64,000 bases of DNA from an uncultured Prevotellaceae bacterium (GCA_902775605.1 CACYNE010000001.1:96881-160880); one strand, 5' to 3'; positions 46,989 through 56,656 are shown, numbered from the stretch's first letter. A program made the numbers and translations. Notes: generated from the letters alone by a model not told the origin.

Positions 46989-47999
46989 ATGGCACAGACA
47001 ATGAAAGACATCCTGAACAGGATGCTGAACCACGAGGAACTGTCTCGTGAAGAAATGAAGAATATTCTGATTGGCATCACACAGAGCGAGTATCCCACAG
47101 AACAGATTACCGCCCTGCTGACAGCTCTGCAGATGCGTGGCGTCACAGTAGATGAGTTGCTTGGTTTCCGTGACGGTATTCTGGAGACTGGTGTACCCGC
47201 CATTCTGAATTCAGACCGATATATTGATGTGGTAGGTACAGGTGGTGACAGAAAGAACACCTTTAATATCTCTACCACTTCGTGCTTTGTCATCGCTGGT
47301 GCAGGCTATAAGGTCGCTAAGCATGGCAATTATGCTGCCACTTCTGTCAGTGGTGCCTCAAACGTTATCGCCCACCACGGTATTAAGTTCACCGACGATA
47401 TCGACAAGTTGAATCATTCACTCGACGAGGCAGGTATCGTCTATCTGCACGCTCAACTCTTCGCCAAGGCTATGAAGTTTGTGGGCCCCATCCGCAAGGC
47501 TCTGCAGTTCCCCACCATCTTCAACCTGCTGGGTCCTCTGGTTAATCCCAGTCAGCCCAGTTGTCAGTTACTTGGCGTTGCCAACCTCGACCAGATGCGT
47601 CTTTACAATCAGGTGTACCAGAAGATTGGCATCGACTATGGTATCGTCAACTCTATCGATGGCTACGACGAGATATCGTTGACTGGCGACTTCAAGGTAA
47701 CTACCAAACAGTACGAGCGCATCTTCAAACCACAGGATCTTGGCTTCGAGATTGCCAAACCCGAAGAACTTGTAGGCGGTGCTACCGAGGAAGAGGCCGC
47801 AGCCATCTTCGACAGTGTACTCGAGAATCGCGCCTTGCCTGCTCAGAAGAATATCGTGCTGGCCAATGCCGCCTTCGGCATCCAGGTACTGGAGAAGGGT
47901 GAGAAGCCCATCGAGGAGTGTATCGACATCGCCCGCGAGAGTATCGACAGTGGCGCCGCCCTCCGCACCTTCAAGAAGTTCGTTGAGTTAAACTCATAA
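46989..47999 (+). CDS. trpD: Anthranilate phosphoribosyltransferase
   Basis: Transfers phosphoribosyl from PRPP to anthranilate. The glycine-rich PRPP site DVVGTGGDRKNTFNIST (around residue 80), KHGNYAATSVSGASNV, the conserved LGPLVNPSQPSCQLLGV and DGYDEISLTG are visible. Length is 336 residues. Its stop codon is part of the first nonamer of the repeat that forms the trpD-trpC spacer. Confidence 0.96.
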   Translation: MAQTMKDILNRMLNHEELSREEMKNILIGITQSEYPTEQITALLTALQMRGVTVDELLGFRDGILETGVPAILNSDRYIDVVGTGGDRKNTFNISTTSCFVIAGAGYKVAKHGNYAATSVSGASNVIAHHGIKFTDDIDKLNHSLDEAGIVYLHAQLFAKAMKFVGPIRKALQFPTIFNLLGPLVNPSQPSCQLLGVANLDQMRLYNQVYQKIGIDYGIVNSIDGYDEISLTGDFKVTTKQYERIFKPQDLGFEIAKPEELVGGATEEEAAAIFDSVLENRALPAQKNIVLANAAFGIQVLEKGEKPIEECIDIARESIDSGAALRTFKKFVELNS

Positions 48000-48030
48000 G
48001 TCCCATAAGACCTATAAGTCCTATAAGACC
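47995..48030 (+). repeat. Nonamer repeat between trpD and trpC (4 x 9 nt)
   Basis: CATAAGTCC, CATAAGACC, TATAAGTCC, TATAAGACC include the trpD stop and run up to the C before the trpC ATG. Confidence 0.92.
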
Positions 48031-48031
48031 C

Positions 48032-48823
48032 ATGCAAGATATCCTACAAGAAATCGTAGCCCACAAGCGCATAGAGGTAGAACGCTTCAAGGCGGAGCTC
48101 AGCGAAAAGGAGATACATCGTCGCGTAGAGCCGCTGCTTGATTTCAGAGTGACCTCCATGTCGCATGCTCTAAAAGATTCCGACTCAGGCATCATCGCAG
48201 AGTTCAAGCGTAAGTCGCCCTCAAAAGGGTGGATCAAGGAAGAAGGCCGTGCCGACATCATTCCGCTGAGCTATCAGCAGAACGGAGCCTCAGCACTGAG
48301 TATCCTGACTGACGAGAAATACTTCGGTGGCTGCGATGAGTTTATCAAGACCGCACGTCAGAGTGGCGTCAACATCCCCATTCTCTACAAGAACTTCGTC
48401 ATCGACGAGTATCAGTTGTTTCAAGCACGCTTGTGCGGTGCTTCTGCGGTATTACTGATTGCTGCCGACTTGAAAAAGCAAGAATGTAAGACGCTGTTGG
48501 GTACTGCCCACAAACTGGGTCTTGAGGTTCTGCTGGAGATGCATAGCGAAGCTGAACTGGAATATGCAGAGTTGGAGCCAGACATGTGTGGTATTAACAA
48601 CCGCAATCTGGGTTCGTTTGTAACTGATGTCCAGAACTCCTTCCGCCTGGCCGAGCTTCTGCCAAAGGATGCGGTAAAGGTTAGCGAGAGTGGTATCAGC
48701 AATCCCGATACCGTCCGCACCCTGCGTGCTGCTGGCTTTCGTGGCTTCCTCATTGGCGAGAACTTCATGAAGACCGCCAACCCAGGCGATGCCTTAAAAG
48801 AGTTTATCACCCAAATTCATTAG
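48032..48823 (+). CDS. trpC: Indole-3-glycerol phosphate synthase
   Basis: Ring-closing, decarboxylating TIM-barrel enzyme. Present are IIAEFKRKSPSKGWI (catalytic Lys region near residue 60), ALSILTDEKYFGG, PILYKNFVIDEYQ, EVLLEMHSEAELE, GINNRNLGSF and KVSESGISNPDTV. Length is 263 residues. It is a single-domain TrpC, with trpF as a separate gene 31 nt downstream across nonamer repeats. Confidence 0.97.
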   Translation: MQDILQEIVAHKRIEVERFKAELSEKEIHRRVEPLLDFRVTSMSHALKDSDSGIIAEFKRKSPSKGWIKEEGRADIIPLSYQQNGASALSILTDEKYFGGCDEFIKTARQSGVNIPILYKNFVIDEYQLFQARLCGASAVLLIAADLKKQECKTLLGTAHKLGLEVLLEMHSEAELEYAELEPDMCGINNRNLGSFVTDVQNSFRLAELLPKDAVKVSESGISNPDTVRTLRAAGFRGFLIGENFMKTANPGDALKEFITQIH

Positions 48824-48853
48824 ACCCATGCACCCCATTAGTCCCATAAAACC
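48818..48853 (+). repeat. Nonamer repeat between trpC and trpF (4 x 9 nt)
   Basis: CATTAGACC, CATGCACCC, CATTAGTCC, CATAAAACC begin in the last codons of trpC and end just before the CATG holding the trpF start. The ATG in the second unit (48828) is in frame with trpF but looks like repeat. Confidence 0.9.
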
Positions 48854-48854
48854 C

Positions 48855-49454
48855 ATGATTAAGGTTTGTGGCATGCGCGAAACCAAGAACATCTGCGAAG
48901 TCGAGGCATTAGGCATCGACCTGATGGGCTTTATCTTCTGGCCAAAGTCGAGTCGCTACGTCAGCGAGCGTCCCAGCCATCTGCCTGAAAAGGTGAAGCG
49001 TGTGGGGGTATTCGTCAACGAAGACATCGAACAAGTCAAGAATACTGCCGAAGCGTATGCCCTTGACTACATCCAGCTGCATGGCTCTGAGTCGCCCGAA
49101 TACGCTCAGCAACTGCGTGACTGGAAAGTCATCAAGGCCTTTAATATTGCCACCGCTGCCGACCTCGACGCCACCAAGCCCTATGAAGGAATGGCTGACT
49201 ATTTCCTCTTCGACACGAAAGGAAAGAGTGTAGGTGGCAATGGCGAGAAGTTCGACTGGAGCGTTCTCGATGCCTATACTGGCGATACACCCTTCCTGCT
49301 TAGTGGCGGCATCGGTCCTGATGATGCGGAGCGGGTCAAAGCCTTCCATCATCCTAAATGTATCGGCATCGATCTGAACTCACGTTTCGAGACGGCCCCT
49401 GCTATCAAGGATGTCGCCGCCCTCCAACGGTTTATTGCACAGTTATCTCAATAA
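48855..49454 (+). CDS. trpF: Phosphoribosylanthranilate isomerase
   Basis: Isomerises phosphoribosylanthranilate to the carboxyphenylamino-deoxyribulose phosphate. The start at 48855 (MIKVCGMRETKNICEVEAL) places the catalytic Cys of KVCGMR at the usual position; the in-frame ATG at 48828 only adds nine residues encoded by nonamer repeats. GFIFWPKSSRYVS, RVGVFVNE, YIQLHGSESPEY, FDTKGKSVGGNGEKFDW and FLLSGGIGPDDA follow. Length is 199 residues. Confidence 0.95.
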   Translation: MIKVCGMRETKNICEVEALGIDLMGFIFWPKSSRYVSERPSHLPEKVKRVGVFVNEDIEQVKNTAEAYALDYIQLHGSESPEYAQQLRDWKVIKAFNIATAADLDATKPYEGMADYFLFDTKGKSVGGNGEKFDWSVLDAYTGDTPFLLSGGIGPDDAERVKAFHHPKCIGIDLNSRFETAPAIKDVAALQRFIAQLSQ

Positions 49455-49487
49455 TCCCCCTATTCACCCCATTAATCCCATTATATC
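49452..49487 (+). repeat. Nonamer repeat between trpF and trpA (4 x 9 nt)
   Basis: TAATCCCCC, TATTCACCC, CATTAATCC, CATTATATC run from the trpF stop to the base before the trpA ATG. More degenerate than the two preceding spacers but the same unit type. Confidence 0.8.
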
Positions 49488-50267
49488 ATGAACAAGATTA
49501 ATACACTTTTCGCCAACCGAGGCGACAAAAAATTCCTTTCGCTCTACTTCTGTGCTGGCTGTCCAACACTCAATAGTACAGGCGACGTAATCCTAACGAT
49601 GCAGAAAAGAGGTATTGACTTCATAGAGGTAGGCATTCCCTTTAGCGATCCGTTGGCCGACGGTCCTGTCATCCAGAGTGCTGCCACACAAGCCCTAAAG
49701 AACGGCATGACCCTGAAGACGCTCTTCGCCCAGCTCAAGGCTATAAAGGACGACGTGCAGATTCCCCTCATCCTCATGGGCTATCTCAACCCCATCCTGC
49801 ACTACGGCATCGAAGCTTTCTGCCAGAGTTGTGTTGAGTCAGGCGTCAGCGGCATGATTATCCCCGACCTGCCTTTTGATGATTATCAGAAAGTCGTGAA
49901 ACCCATTGCCGATAAGTACGACCTCCGCATTATCATGCTGATTACACCCGAGACCAGCGAGGAGCGCATCCGCTTCATCGATGACAATACCGATGGCTTT
50001 ATCTATATGGTATCAAGTGCTGCTATTACTGGTGCCCAGAAATCGTTCGATGATGCCAAGCAAGAGTATTTCCGTCGCATTAACACGATGAACCTCCGCA
50101 ATCCCCGCATGATTGGCTTCGGCATCAGCAACAAGCAGACACTCCAAGCCGCACAGGATAATGCTGCCGGTGCCATCATCGGTTCAAAGTTCGTCACCCT
50201 GCTGAACGAGGCCGAGGGTAATGCCGACGTAGCCCTGGATCATCTCTTTGAGGCTTTGGAGAAATAA
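49488..50267 (+). CDS. trpA: Tryptophan synthase alpha chain
   Basis: TIM-barrel subunit cleaving indole-3-glycerol phosphate and passing indole to TrpB. The catalytic Glu and Asp are in [20 protein letters not shown] (around residues 45-60); [38 protein letters not shown] and [10 protein letters not shown] are also seen. Length is 259 residues. It is the last trp gene and is followed 2 nt later by a strong hairpin. Confidence 0.97.
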   Translation: MNKINTLFANRGDKKFLSLYFCAGCPTLNSTGDVILTMQKRGIDFIEVGIPFSDPLADGPVIQSAATQALKNGMTLKTLFAQLKAIKDDVQIPLILMGYLNPILHYGIEAFCQSCVESGVSGMIIPDLPFDDYQKVVKPIADKYDLRIIMLITPETSEERIRFIDDNTDGFIYMVSSAAITGAQKSFDDAKQEYFRRINTMNLRNPRMIGFGISNKQTLQAAQDNAAGAIIGSKFVTLLNEAEGNADVALDHLFEALEK

Positions 50268-50269
50268 AA

Positions 50270-50302
50270 CAACACACTATGCTGAAACGGCATAGTGTGT
50301 TG
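50270..50302. terminator. Bidirectional hairpin between trpA and lpdA
   Basis: A perfect 13-bp stem CAACACACTATGC / GCATAGTGTGTTG has loop TGAAACG. On the minus strand it is followed by TTTTATTT, a good terminator for lpdA; the plus side has only a weak AT-rich tail but probably also ends trp. Confidence 0.82.
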
Positions 50303-50320
50303 ATAACCAATATTTAACTA

Positions 50321-51562
50321 TTAAACCTGAGCAGCAGAGAGCAACAGCTCGTTGAGTGTGGGATGGATATGCACCATGTCGCGCAATTGTGCGATAGTGG
50401 TATCACGACACATCAACACGCTGACCTCTTGCACCATGTCGGCACTATGAGCACCAAAGGCATGACAACCCAGAATGCGCCCTGCATCGGGTTCTGAGAA
50501 GAGTTTCAGCATGCCTTCGGTTTCGTTCATCGTTAAGGCCTTGCCATTAGCACGATGGAAGGCCTTGTGGCATTCATAGGCGACACCCTGCTCTTTCAAC
50601 AAATCTTCTGTAGGCCCCACACAGGCAGCCTCTGGTGTCGTAAAGATAGCAGCAGGCATGTTATCGAAACGTATGGCATCAGCCTTTCCCAAGAGATGAT
50701 TGACGGCATGAACAGCCTGCATCTCGGCAGCATGAGCCAGCATCTGACGACCATTCACATCGCCAATGGCGTAGATGCCCTTGACCGTTGTCTCAAAGTT
50801 CTCATCCACCTTAATGCCTTGTCGCTCATCATATTCAAAGCCCACATTTGCAAAGTCAGCCAGAATACGAGGCTTTCGTCCCGTTGCCATCAGAATAACG
50901 TCAGCATCTATATCGGCGATGTTCTCAACGGCAGTCTTCATCTTGAAAGTGATGCCGCACTTCTCAAGCGTCTTGCGCAGTCGCTTGGCGATATCGCCAT
51001 CGAGGGCAGGCAGGCACTCCTTGAGATACTCAATCACCGTTACCTCAGAGCCGAAACGATTGAACACGCTGGCGAACTCCATGCCGATGACACCAGCACC
51101 GATGATGGCGAGGCGCTTGGGCAGGGTATCGAGGTTAAGCAGTCCTGTAGAGTCGACCACGCGAGGGTCGTCAATGTCCTTAATGGGGAGCCACTTGGTT
51201 TCGGAGCCGGTAGCGATGATGATGTTGCCCCCACTCCACACCTCACCCGAGGGGGAGGCTTCAACAGTATTTGAATCTATGAATATTGCCTTCTCGCGGA
51301 CCAAGGTGATGTTGGGATGCGAGAGGATGGACTCTACGCCAGCGCGGAGCTGGGGCACAACGGCAGCCATGCGCTCGCGGGCCTCGGCAAAAGTGGCAGA
51401 GTGGACGTAGGTCTTAGTGGGGATGCAGCCTACGTTGAGACACGTACCTCCAACCTCAGCGCCCTCGAAGATAACAACCTTGAGGCCCTGCTTGGCGGCA
51501 TATTCAGCGGCGCGGTACCCACCAGGGCCCGCACCGATGATAATCAAATCAGACGTTGTCAT
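50321..51562 (-). CDS. lpdA: Dihydrolipoyl dehydrogenase
   Basis: Flavin disulfide oxidoreductase (E3/L-protein) re-oxidising the GcvH lipoyl arm. The FAD motif [15 protein letters not shown], the redox pair [13 protein letters not shown] (about 38-50), the NAD motif [22 protein letters not shown] and the C-terminal active-site HIHPTLNE are intact. At 413 residues it is roughly 40-50 shorter than usual; the gap is after the redox helix, where [20 protein letters not shown] goes almost directly to [14 protein letters not shown]. It overlaps gcvPB by 14 nt and ends the gcv operon. Confidence 0.94.
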   Translation of the reverse strand: MTTSDLIIIGAGPGGYRAAEYAAKQGLKVVIFEGAEVGGTCLNVGCIPTKTYVHSATFAEARERMAAVVPQLRAGVESILSHPNITLVREKAIFIDSNTVEASPSGEVWSGGNIIIATGSETKWLPIKDIDDPRVVDSTGLLNLDTLPKRLAIIGAGVIGMEFASVFNRFGSEVTVIEYLKECLPALDGDIAKRLRKTLEKCGITFKMKTAVENIADIDADVILMATGRKPRILADFANVGFEYDERQGIKVDENFETTVKGIYAIGDVNGRQMLAHAAEMQAVHAVNHLLGKADAIRFDNMPAAIFTTPEAACVGPTEDLLKEQGVAYECHKAFHRANGKALTMNETEGMLKLFSEPDAGRILGCHAFGAHSADMVQEVSVLMCRDTTIAQLRDMVHIHPTLNELLLSAAQV

Positions 51563-52958
51563 TAATCATTTGTTTATAAGTGGTGATAGGATGCTTGGCA
51601 GCGAGGACATCGTCGACACGACCGATAGGCGTGGTGTGAGGAGCCGACTTCACCTCATCGGGGTTTGTCTTAGCCTCCTCGGCTATCTGGCGCATCACGG
51701 CGATAAAGCCATCGAGCGTTTCCTTACTCTCGTTCTCCGTGGGCTCAATCATCAAACTCTCGTGGAAGAGTAACGGGAAGTAGATGGTAGGTGCATGATA
51801 GCCATAATCGAGCAAGCGCTTGGCCACATCCATCGTAGTAACGCCGGTTGACTTATCCTTCAAGCCATCGAACACAAACTCGTGGCAGCAGATGGTGTCG
51901 ATAGGCAGTTCGTAGACATCTTTCAGACTCTCTTTGATGTAGTTGGCGTTGAGCACAGCCAGAGGGCCTACCTCCTTGACATGCTCGCGACCGAGCGAGA
52001 GGATATAGGCATAGGCACGAATCATCACACCATAGTTGCCATAATAGGGCGATACGAACGGGAAGCAATCCTGCAATCCCTCGCGAACACCTACAGGGCC
52101 GGCACCAGGACCGCCACCGCCATGAGGCGTAGAGAACGTCTTGTGCAGGTTGATGTGCATCACATCGAAGCCCATATCGCCAGGGCGACAAGCACCCAGC
52201 ATAGGATTGAGGTTAGCACCGTCGTAGTACATCAAGCCACCGCAGTCGTGGATGAGCTTGGCTATCTCAGGAATGCTGGTTTCGAAGAGACCAAGGGTGT
52301 TAGGATTGGTCATCATCATGGCAGCGATATTTGGACCTTCCGCTTCTACCAGTCTTTCCAGATCGGCAAAATCCACCAGACCGTCAGCGTTCGATTTTAC
52401 CTCGATAATCTCAAGTCCGCAGACAGCTGCCGAGGCGGGGTTAGTGCCATGGGCGCTATCGGGAACTATCACCTTTTTACGCTGCACGTCGCCACGCTGG
52501 CGATGATAGTTATCAATGGTCATCAGTCCCGTCAGCTCGCCATGAGCACCTGCGTAGGGCTTGAAGGTGAAGTGAGCCAGACCGGTCAACTCGCAGAGCG
52601 ATTTCTCCAGCAGCGTTACCAGCGCCAAAGCACCTTGCACGGTAGCAGCCGGCTGTTTCGGATGCAGGTTCTGGAACTGTGGCAGGGCGGCCATCTCCTC
52701 GTTAATCTTGGGGTTGTACTTCATCGTACAGGAACCCAGAGGATAGAAGCCGGTATCCACACCGAAGTTATTATTCGAGAGATTCGTATAGTGGCGCACC
52801 ACGGTCAACTCATCGCACTCTGGAAGATTGGCCTCCTCAGCACGCTGCATAGAAGCAGGAATCTCGTAGCTGCCATAGTTATTCTTAGGCAGACTGTAGC
52901 CTTTGCGACCCTCCTTTGAGAGTTCAAAGATCAGATTTCCGTATAGTCGATTATTCAT
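51549..52958 (-). CDS. gcvPB: Glycine dehydrogenase (aminomethyl-transferring) subunit 2
   Basis: PLP-bearing half of the P-protein, which decarboxylates glycine and loads the aminomethyl group onto GcvH-lipoate. The PLP lysine is in [20 protein letters not shown] (near residue 273), with [12 protein letters not shown] and [13 protein letters not shown] upstream. Length is 469 residues. The gcvPA stop is separated by 6 nt. A split P-protein is usual in Firmicutes and archaea; the Bacteroides forms I know are fused, so the split is notable here. Confidence 0.95.
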   Translation of the reverse strand: MNNRLYGNLIFELSKEGRKGYSLPKNNYGSYEIPASMQRAEEANLPECDELTVVRHYTNLSNNNFGVDTGFYPLGSCTMKYNPKINEEMAALPQFQNLHPKQPAATVQGALALVTLLEKSLCELTGLAHFTFKPYAGAHGELTGLMTIDNYHRQRGDVQRKKVIVPDSAHGTNPASAAVCGLEIIEVKSNADGLVDFADLERLVEAEGPNIAAMMMTNPNTLGLFETSIPEIAKLIHDCGGLMYYDGANLNPMLGACRPGDMGFDVMHINLHKTFSTPHGGGGPGAGPVGVREGLQDCFPFVSPYYGNYGVMIRAYAYILSLGREHVKEVGPLAVLNANYIKESLKDVYELPIDTICCHEFVFDGLKDKSTGVTTMDVAKRLLDYGYHAPTIYFPLLFHESLMIEPTENESKETLDGFIAVMRQIAEEAKTNPDEVKSAPHTTPIGRVDDVLAAKHPITTYKQMINDNV

Positions 52959-52964
52959 AGCACT

Positions 52965-54308
52965 TTATCCTTTAGATGAATAAGAGAGTTTGATATTTAA
53001 GAGCAGATCGTCAATCTCCTCTTTCGTACGTTTCTCTGTGACGGCAATCAGCAAGCCCTTGCCGTCGTCGCCCATACGAACACCTGGAAGCACATTGTTG
53101 CGAATGCACTGCTCAAAGAGTGCATCCATATCTCCATCGTACTTCACATAGAACTCGTTGAAGAAAGGTTTGTCGTAAACCAAATGGAACAAGCCAGTCT
53201 CCAACAGTTTATCACAGAGATAGTGAGCTCCAGCATACGACAACTGAGCAGCCTCTTTCAGTCCTTGTTTACCCATCAGCGACATGTAGATTGTCACAAA
53301 GAGTGCCATCAGGCTCTGATTCGAGCAGATATTCGAGGTAGCTTTTTGTCTGCGAATATGCTGTTCGCGGGCCTGAAGGGTCAGCACGAAGGCTCTTTGA
53401 TCCCGATTGTCCTTCGTCATACCCACGATACGGCCCGGCATCTTGCGGATGAGCTTTTCCGTACAGCACATATAGCCCACATAAGGTCCTCCGAACTGCA
53501 TGGGAATACCCAACGACTGTCCGTCGCCTACAGCAATATCAGCGCCCCACTCGCCAGGTGTTTTCAACACGGCAAGATCGGCAGCGACACTATTGATAAT
53601 TAAAAGCGCCTTTTGGTCGTGACACGCATCGGCAAAACCGGTGAAGTCTTCAACTATACCCACGGAGTTGGGTTGCTGCACGATTACGCCAGCCACACCT
53701 CCCGCAGCCAGTTTCGCCTTGAGATCGTTGACATCTGTCACGCCATCCTTTTCGGCTATAGTTTCCAATTCGATACCCTGATGCAAAGCATAAGTATCGA
53801 GCACCTTCCTGATATCGCCGTTCAAAGTCTCAGACACCAGCACCTTATTCTGTTTTTTACCAACAGCCACGGCCATCATCATAGACTCGGCAGTAGCCGT
53901 AGTGCCATCGTACATCGAGGCATTGCTGATGTCCATGCCTGTGAGCTCGGCCATCATGCTCTGATACTCAAAGATATAATGGAGTGTACCCTGAGAAATC
54001 TCGGCCTGATACGGTGTGTAGGAGGTCAGGAACTCTGAACGCTGAAGCAGTTGCGGAATGACAGACGGTGTATAATGATCGTAGACGCCATAGCCTGCAT
54101 AACAGGTCATCTGGCGGTTTTGTGAACCTAACCGCTCAAAGAGTTGTCGCACCTCCATTTCGCTCATCTCCGAGGGCAACTCGTAATCGCCCTTAAAGCG
54201 GATGCTATCAGGGATCTGGGCGTAGAGACCGTCGAGGTCTTTTACCCCAACCTTCTCCATCATCGCCTGTAGATCTTCCTGAGTATGCGGAAAATACTTG
54301 TAATCCAT
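52965..54308 (-). CDS. gcvPA: Glycine dehydrogenase (aminomethyl-transferring) subunit 1
   Basis: The non-PLP half of the split P-protein, partner of GcvPB. The start at 54308 (MDYKYFPHTQEDLQAMM) is chosen; the frame extends 18 codons upstream into the gcvH 3' end. FLTSYTPYQAEISQGTLHYIFEYQSM, MSNAS-type MDISNASMYDGTTATAESM and GAHYLCDKLLETGL are characteristic. Length is 447 residues. It starts 7 nt after gcvH. Confidence 0.95.
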   Translation of the reverse strand: MDYKYFPHTQEDLQAMMEKVGVKDLDGLYAQIPDSIRFKGDYELPSEMSEMEVRQLFERLGSQNRQMTCYAGYGVYDHYTPSVIPQLLQRSEFLTSYTPYQAEISQGTLHYIFEYQSMMAELTGMDISNASMYDGTTATAESMMMAVAVGKKQNKVLVSETLNGDIRKVLDTYALHQGIELETIAEKDGVTDVNDLKAKLAAGGVAGVIVQQPNSVGIVEDFTGFADACHDQKALLIINSVAADLAVLKTPGEWGADIAVGDGQSLGIPMQFGGPYVGYMCCTEKLIRKMPGRIVGMTKDNRDQRAFVLTLQAREQHIRRQKATSNICSNQSLMALFVTIYMSLMGKQGLKEAAQLSYAGAHYLCDKLLETGLFHLVYDKPFFNEFYVKYDGDMDALFEQCIRNNVLPGVRMGDDGKGLLIAVTEKRTKEEIDDLLLNIKLSYSSKG

Positions 54309-54315
54309 AATGTTA

Positions 54316-54696
54316 CTATTTCTCGCAGAAAGCCTCGTAGGCCTTGGCATCCATAAGAGCATCGAGCTCGCTCTTGTCGCTGAGTTCTACCTTGATGATC
54401 CAGTTCTCGAAAGCATCCTGATTGATAAGCTCGGGCTGATCCTCAAGCGCCTCGTTTACCTCAACAACGGTGCCACTAACGGGCGAGAACAAATCGCTGG
54501 CAGCCTTAACGCTCTCAACGGCGCCGAACTCCTCACCAGCCTCAACCTCATCATCCACCTCGGGCATATCAACATATACCACGTTTCCCAGTGCATTCTG
54601 GGCATAGTCTGTGATACCGATGAAACCAAAATCACCTTCTACTCTTACAAATTCGTGCGACTCTGAATAGTAGAGCCCTTCAATTACTTTAGCCAT
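54316..54696 (-). CDS. gcvH: Glycine cleavage system H protein
   Basis: Lipoyl carrier shuttling the aminomethyl group among P, T and L proteins. It begins MAKVIEGLYYSESHEFVRVE, and the lipoylated lysine is in FGAVESVKAASDLFSPVSG (around residue 64). Length is 126 residues, normal. It lies 19 nt after gcvT and directly upstream of gcvPA. Confidence 0.97.
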   Translation of the reverse strand: MAKVIEGLYYSESHEFVRVEGDFGFIGITDYAQNALGNVVYVDMPEVDDEVEAGEEFGAVESVKAASDLFSPVSGTVVEVNEALEDQPELINQDAFENWIIKVELSDKSELDALMDAKAYEAFCEK

Positions 54697-54715
54697 AATC
54701 TATAGTTTTTAAGTT

Positions 54716-55810
54716 TTATTTTTTATAATTCTTGTTATAGAATTGTTTCTTCACTACCTTGCCTGGGAACACCTTCTTGCGGATTTGTATCTCCACTTCT
54801 GTGCCCAGGGCGGCATACTGCGCATCAACGAGCGCCATGCACACACTCTTGTCCACAGAGATGCCATGATACCCTGTAGTCACCTCGCCGATGGGCTGGC
54901 CATCCTTCAATACAGTATAGCCATGACGAGGAATCGCCTTGTCTTCCAGTTCAATGCCCACAAGCTTCTTGGCAGGTCCCTCTGCCTTCTGCTTAGCAAG
55001 CGCCTCCTTACCAATAAACTCAGCCTTATCGAGTTTAACAAACAGGCCCAAGCCAGCCATGATGGGAGTGATTTCCTCTGACAGTTCATCACCATAAAGC
55101 GGCAGTCCCACCTCGAAACGCAAGGTGTCACGGCAACCCAGTCCGCAGGGCTGAACACCTGCAGCAATCAGTTTGTCCCAGCATCGCAGGATGTATTCGT
55201 GCGAGGCATAGACCTCGAAACCATCCTCTCCTGTATAACCTGTCCTCGACACGATAGCACCACCAATGGTCTTCACCGTATAGAAGACCAACTCGCGGCA
55301 GGGTAACCCCAGCACAGCCTCCATCAGATGCTCTGCCTCTGGTCCCTGCAGGGCTATCTGACCATAGTAGTCCGAGCGATTCTGCAGGTCGATATCAAAG
55401 CCCTTGGCATTCTCTTGCATCCATGCCCAGTCCTTGTCGATATTGGCGGCATTGATGACGAGAAAGAAGTCATTCTCACCCATCTTATACACCAACAGGT
55501 CGTCCACCGTTCCGCCGTTCTCATAGCACATCATACCATAATATATTTTGCCCACAGGCGCATGGGCAATATCATTGGTGAAGATATGCTGCACGAAACG
55601 CTCTGCATCTGCCCCCTTTACGGTCACCTCACCCATGTGGCTCACATCAAAGAGTCCGCATTTGGTGCGCACGGCCATGTGCTCCAATTGGATGTTCTTA
55701 TATTGAATAGGCATCACAAAACCTGCAAATGGAGCCATGAACGCCCCCTCTGCAATATGCCTTTCATAGAGGCATGTCCTCTTTTCCTGTTCTACTCTTT
55801 CTATTTCCAT
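54716..55810 (-). CDS. gcvT: Glycine cleavage system T protein (aminomethyltransferase)
   Basis: Transfers the methylene group from GcvH to tetrahydrofolate and releases ammonia. Visible are CGLFDVSHMGEVTVKGADAERF, GTVDDLLVYKMGENDFFLVINAAN, SRTGYTGEDGFEVY, GLGCRDTLRFEVGLPLYGDEL and the C-terminal PRHGYTVLKDGQPIGEVTTG. Length is 364 residues. Upstream of the usual start, about ten residues (MEIERVEQEK) precede RTCLYERHIAEG; both in-frame possibilities agree with the family. lplA precedes it by 28 nt. Confidence 0.95.
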   Translation of the reverse strand: MEIERVEQEKRTCLYERHIAEGAFMAPFAGFVMPIQYKNIQLEHMAVRTKCGLFDVSHMGEVTVKGADAERFVQHIFTNDIAHAPVGKIYYGMMCYENGGTVDDLLVYKMGENDFFLVINAANIDKDWAWMQENAKGFDIDLQNRSDYYGQIALQGPEAEHLMEAVLGLPCRELVFYTVKTIGGAIVSRTGYTGEDGFEVYASHEYILRCWDKLIAAGVQPCGLGCRDTLRFEVGLPLYGDELSEEITPIMAGLGLFVKLDKAEFIGKEALAKQKAEGPAKKLVGIELEDKAIPRHGYTVLKDGQPIGEVTTGYHGISVDKSVCMALVDAQYAALGTEVEIQIRKKVFPGKVVKKQFYNKNYKK

Positions 55811-55838
55811 CGTATTAAGTTTTTAGTTACAAATATTC

Positions 55839-56552
55839 TCATTGAATGCGGTTGATAAATTCTTCTTTCAGATAAGTCTGTTCTAGTTGTTCTATGCCGG
55901 AGATGTCATCTGGTTTCAGCACTCGTTCACCCTGACAGAGTGTGGTTCGCACCAGTGCCTTAAACTCCTCAAGCGTCAGCGAGGTATGGTCTTTCAGTAA
56001 CGTGATGCGCTGTCGAACGCTTTTGATGCCTTTCGACTGCAGTTTCTCCTTGCTGGGCGTAATGGCATTGAGCATGTGCTCCATATTGGTGTCATAGAGC
56101 ATGGTGCTATGGACGATGCTACGCCCTGGCAGATGATAGAATGCCGCCCCGCTCACTTTTCTGTCACCAATCATCACATCGTTATGACTGGTGCCCGTAG
56201 CCTCAATGCCCATCTTTCGCAACACCAGCAACATCATGTTGACAAACCGGTTAAAGGTAAGTCCCACGTTCTCTTCCTTCGAGATGAACGACATCATAAC
56301 GTTGCTCTCATCAGCATACACACAGCCCCCGCCACTCTTGCGGCGATACATCTCAATGCCGTGCTGACGACAGTAGTCCACATTGACCTCGCTCTCTACG
56401 GACTGATTCCTACCGAAGATCACCGTCGGTCGCACCTGCCACATAAAAAACAGGTCGTCATTCTCTCCCAGATGTCGAGCCACATACTCCTCCATGGCGA
56501 GGTAAAATGACAAGCGTCTTTCTTCCTGATCCTTTAGGACTACATATTTCAT
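55839..56552 (-). CDS. lplA: Lipoate-protein ligase
   Basis: Attaches lipoate to GcvH and other acceptor lysines. The family core is seen in RPTVIFGRNQSVESEVN, MYRRKSGGGCVYAD (RRxSGGG motif, about residue 68), GTSHNDVMIGDRKVSGAAFY and HSTMLYDTNMEHM. At 237 residues it lacks part of the C-terminal accessory domain of E. coli LplA. Position as first gene of the gcv operon suggests its main client is the GcvH encoded two genes downstream; that is inference. Confidence 0.92.
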   Translation of the reverse strand: MKYVVLKDQEERRLSFYLAMEEYVARHLGENDDLFFMWQVRPTVIFGRNQSVESEVNVDYCRQHGIEMYRRKSGGGCVYADESNVMMSFISKEENVGLTFNRFVNMMLLVLRKMGIEATGTSHNDVMIGDRKVSGAAFYHLPGRSIVHSTMLYDTNMEHMLNAITPSKEKLQSKGIKSVRQRITLLKDHTSLTLEEFKALVRTTLCQGERVLKPDDISGIEQLEQTYLKEEFINRIQ

Positions 56553-56584
56553 GTCTGGTCAATTCTAGGTTGCAATATTCTTTG

Positions 56585-56592
56585 CAAAAATA
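56585..56592 (-). promoter_or_regulatory. Promoter -7 element for the lplA-gcv-lpdA operon
   Basis: The minus strand reads TATTTTTG (TAnnTTTG) about 32 nt upstream of the lplA ATG. The leader is too short for a glycine riboswitch, and none is seen. Confidence 0.6.
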
Positions 56593-56656
56593 CAAAATAA
56601 AGATGATGTAACAAAACTTTTTGGACTTTTGTTTATCGGAATCAAAAAAATTATAC

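Noticed and set aside
48828-48854. Upstream in-frame ATG for trpF
   Set aside because: It lies in the nonamer repeat; the ATG at 48855 has the same phase to the repeat as the trpC start and gives the normal TrpF N-terminus.
51882-52919. 345-codon plus-strand ORF opposite gcvPB
   Set aside because: Antisense shadow of a conserved gene with no motif.
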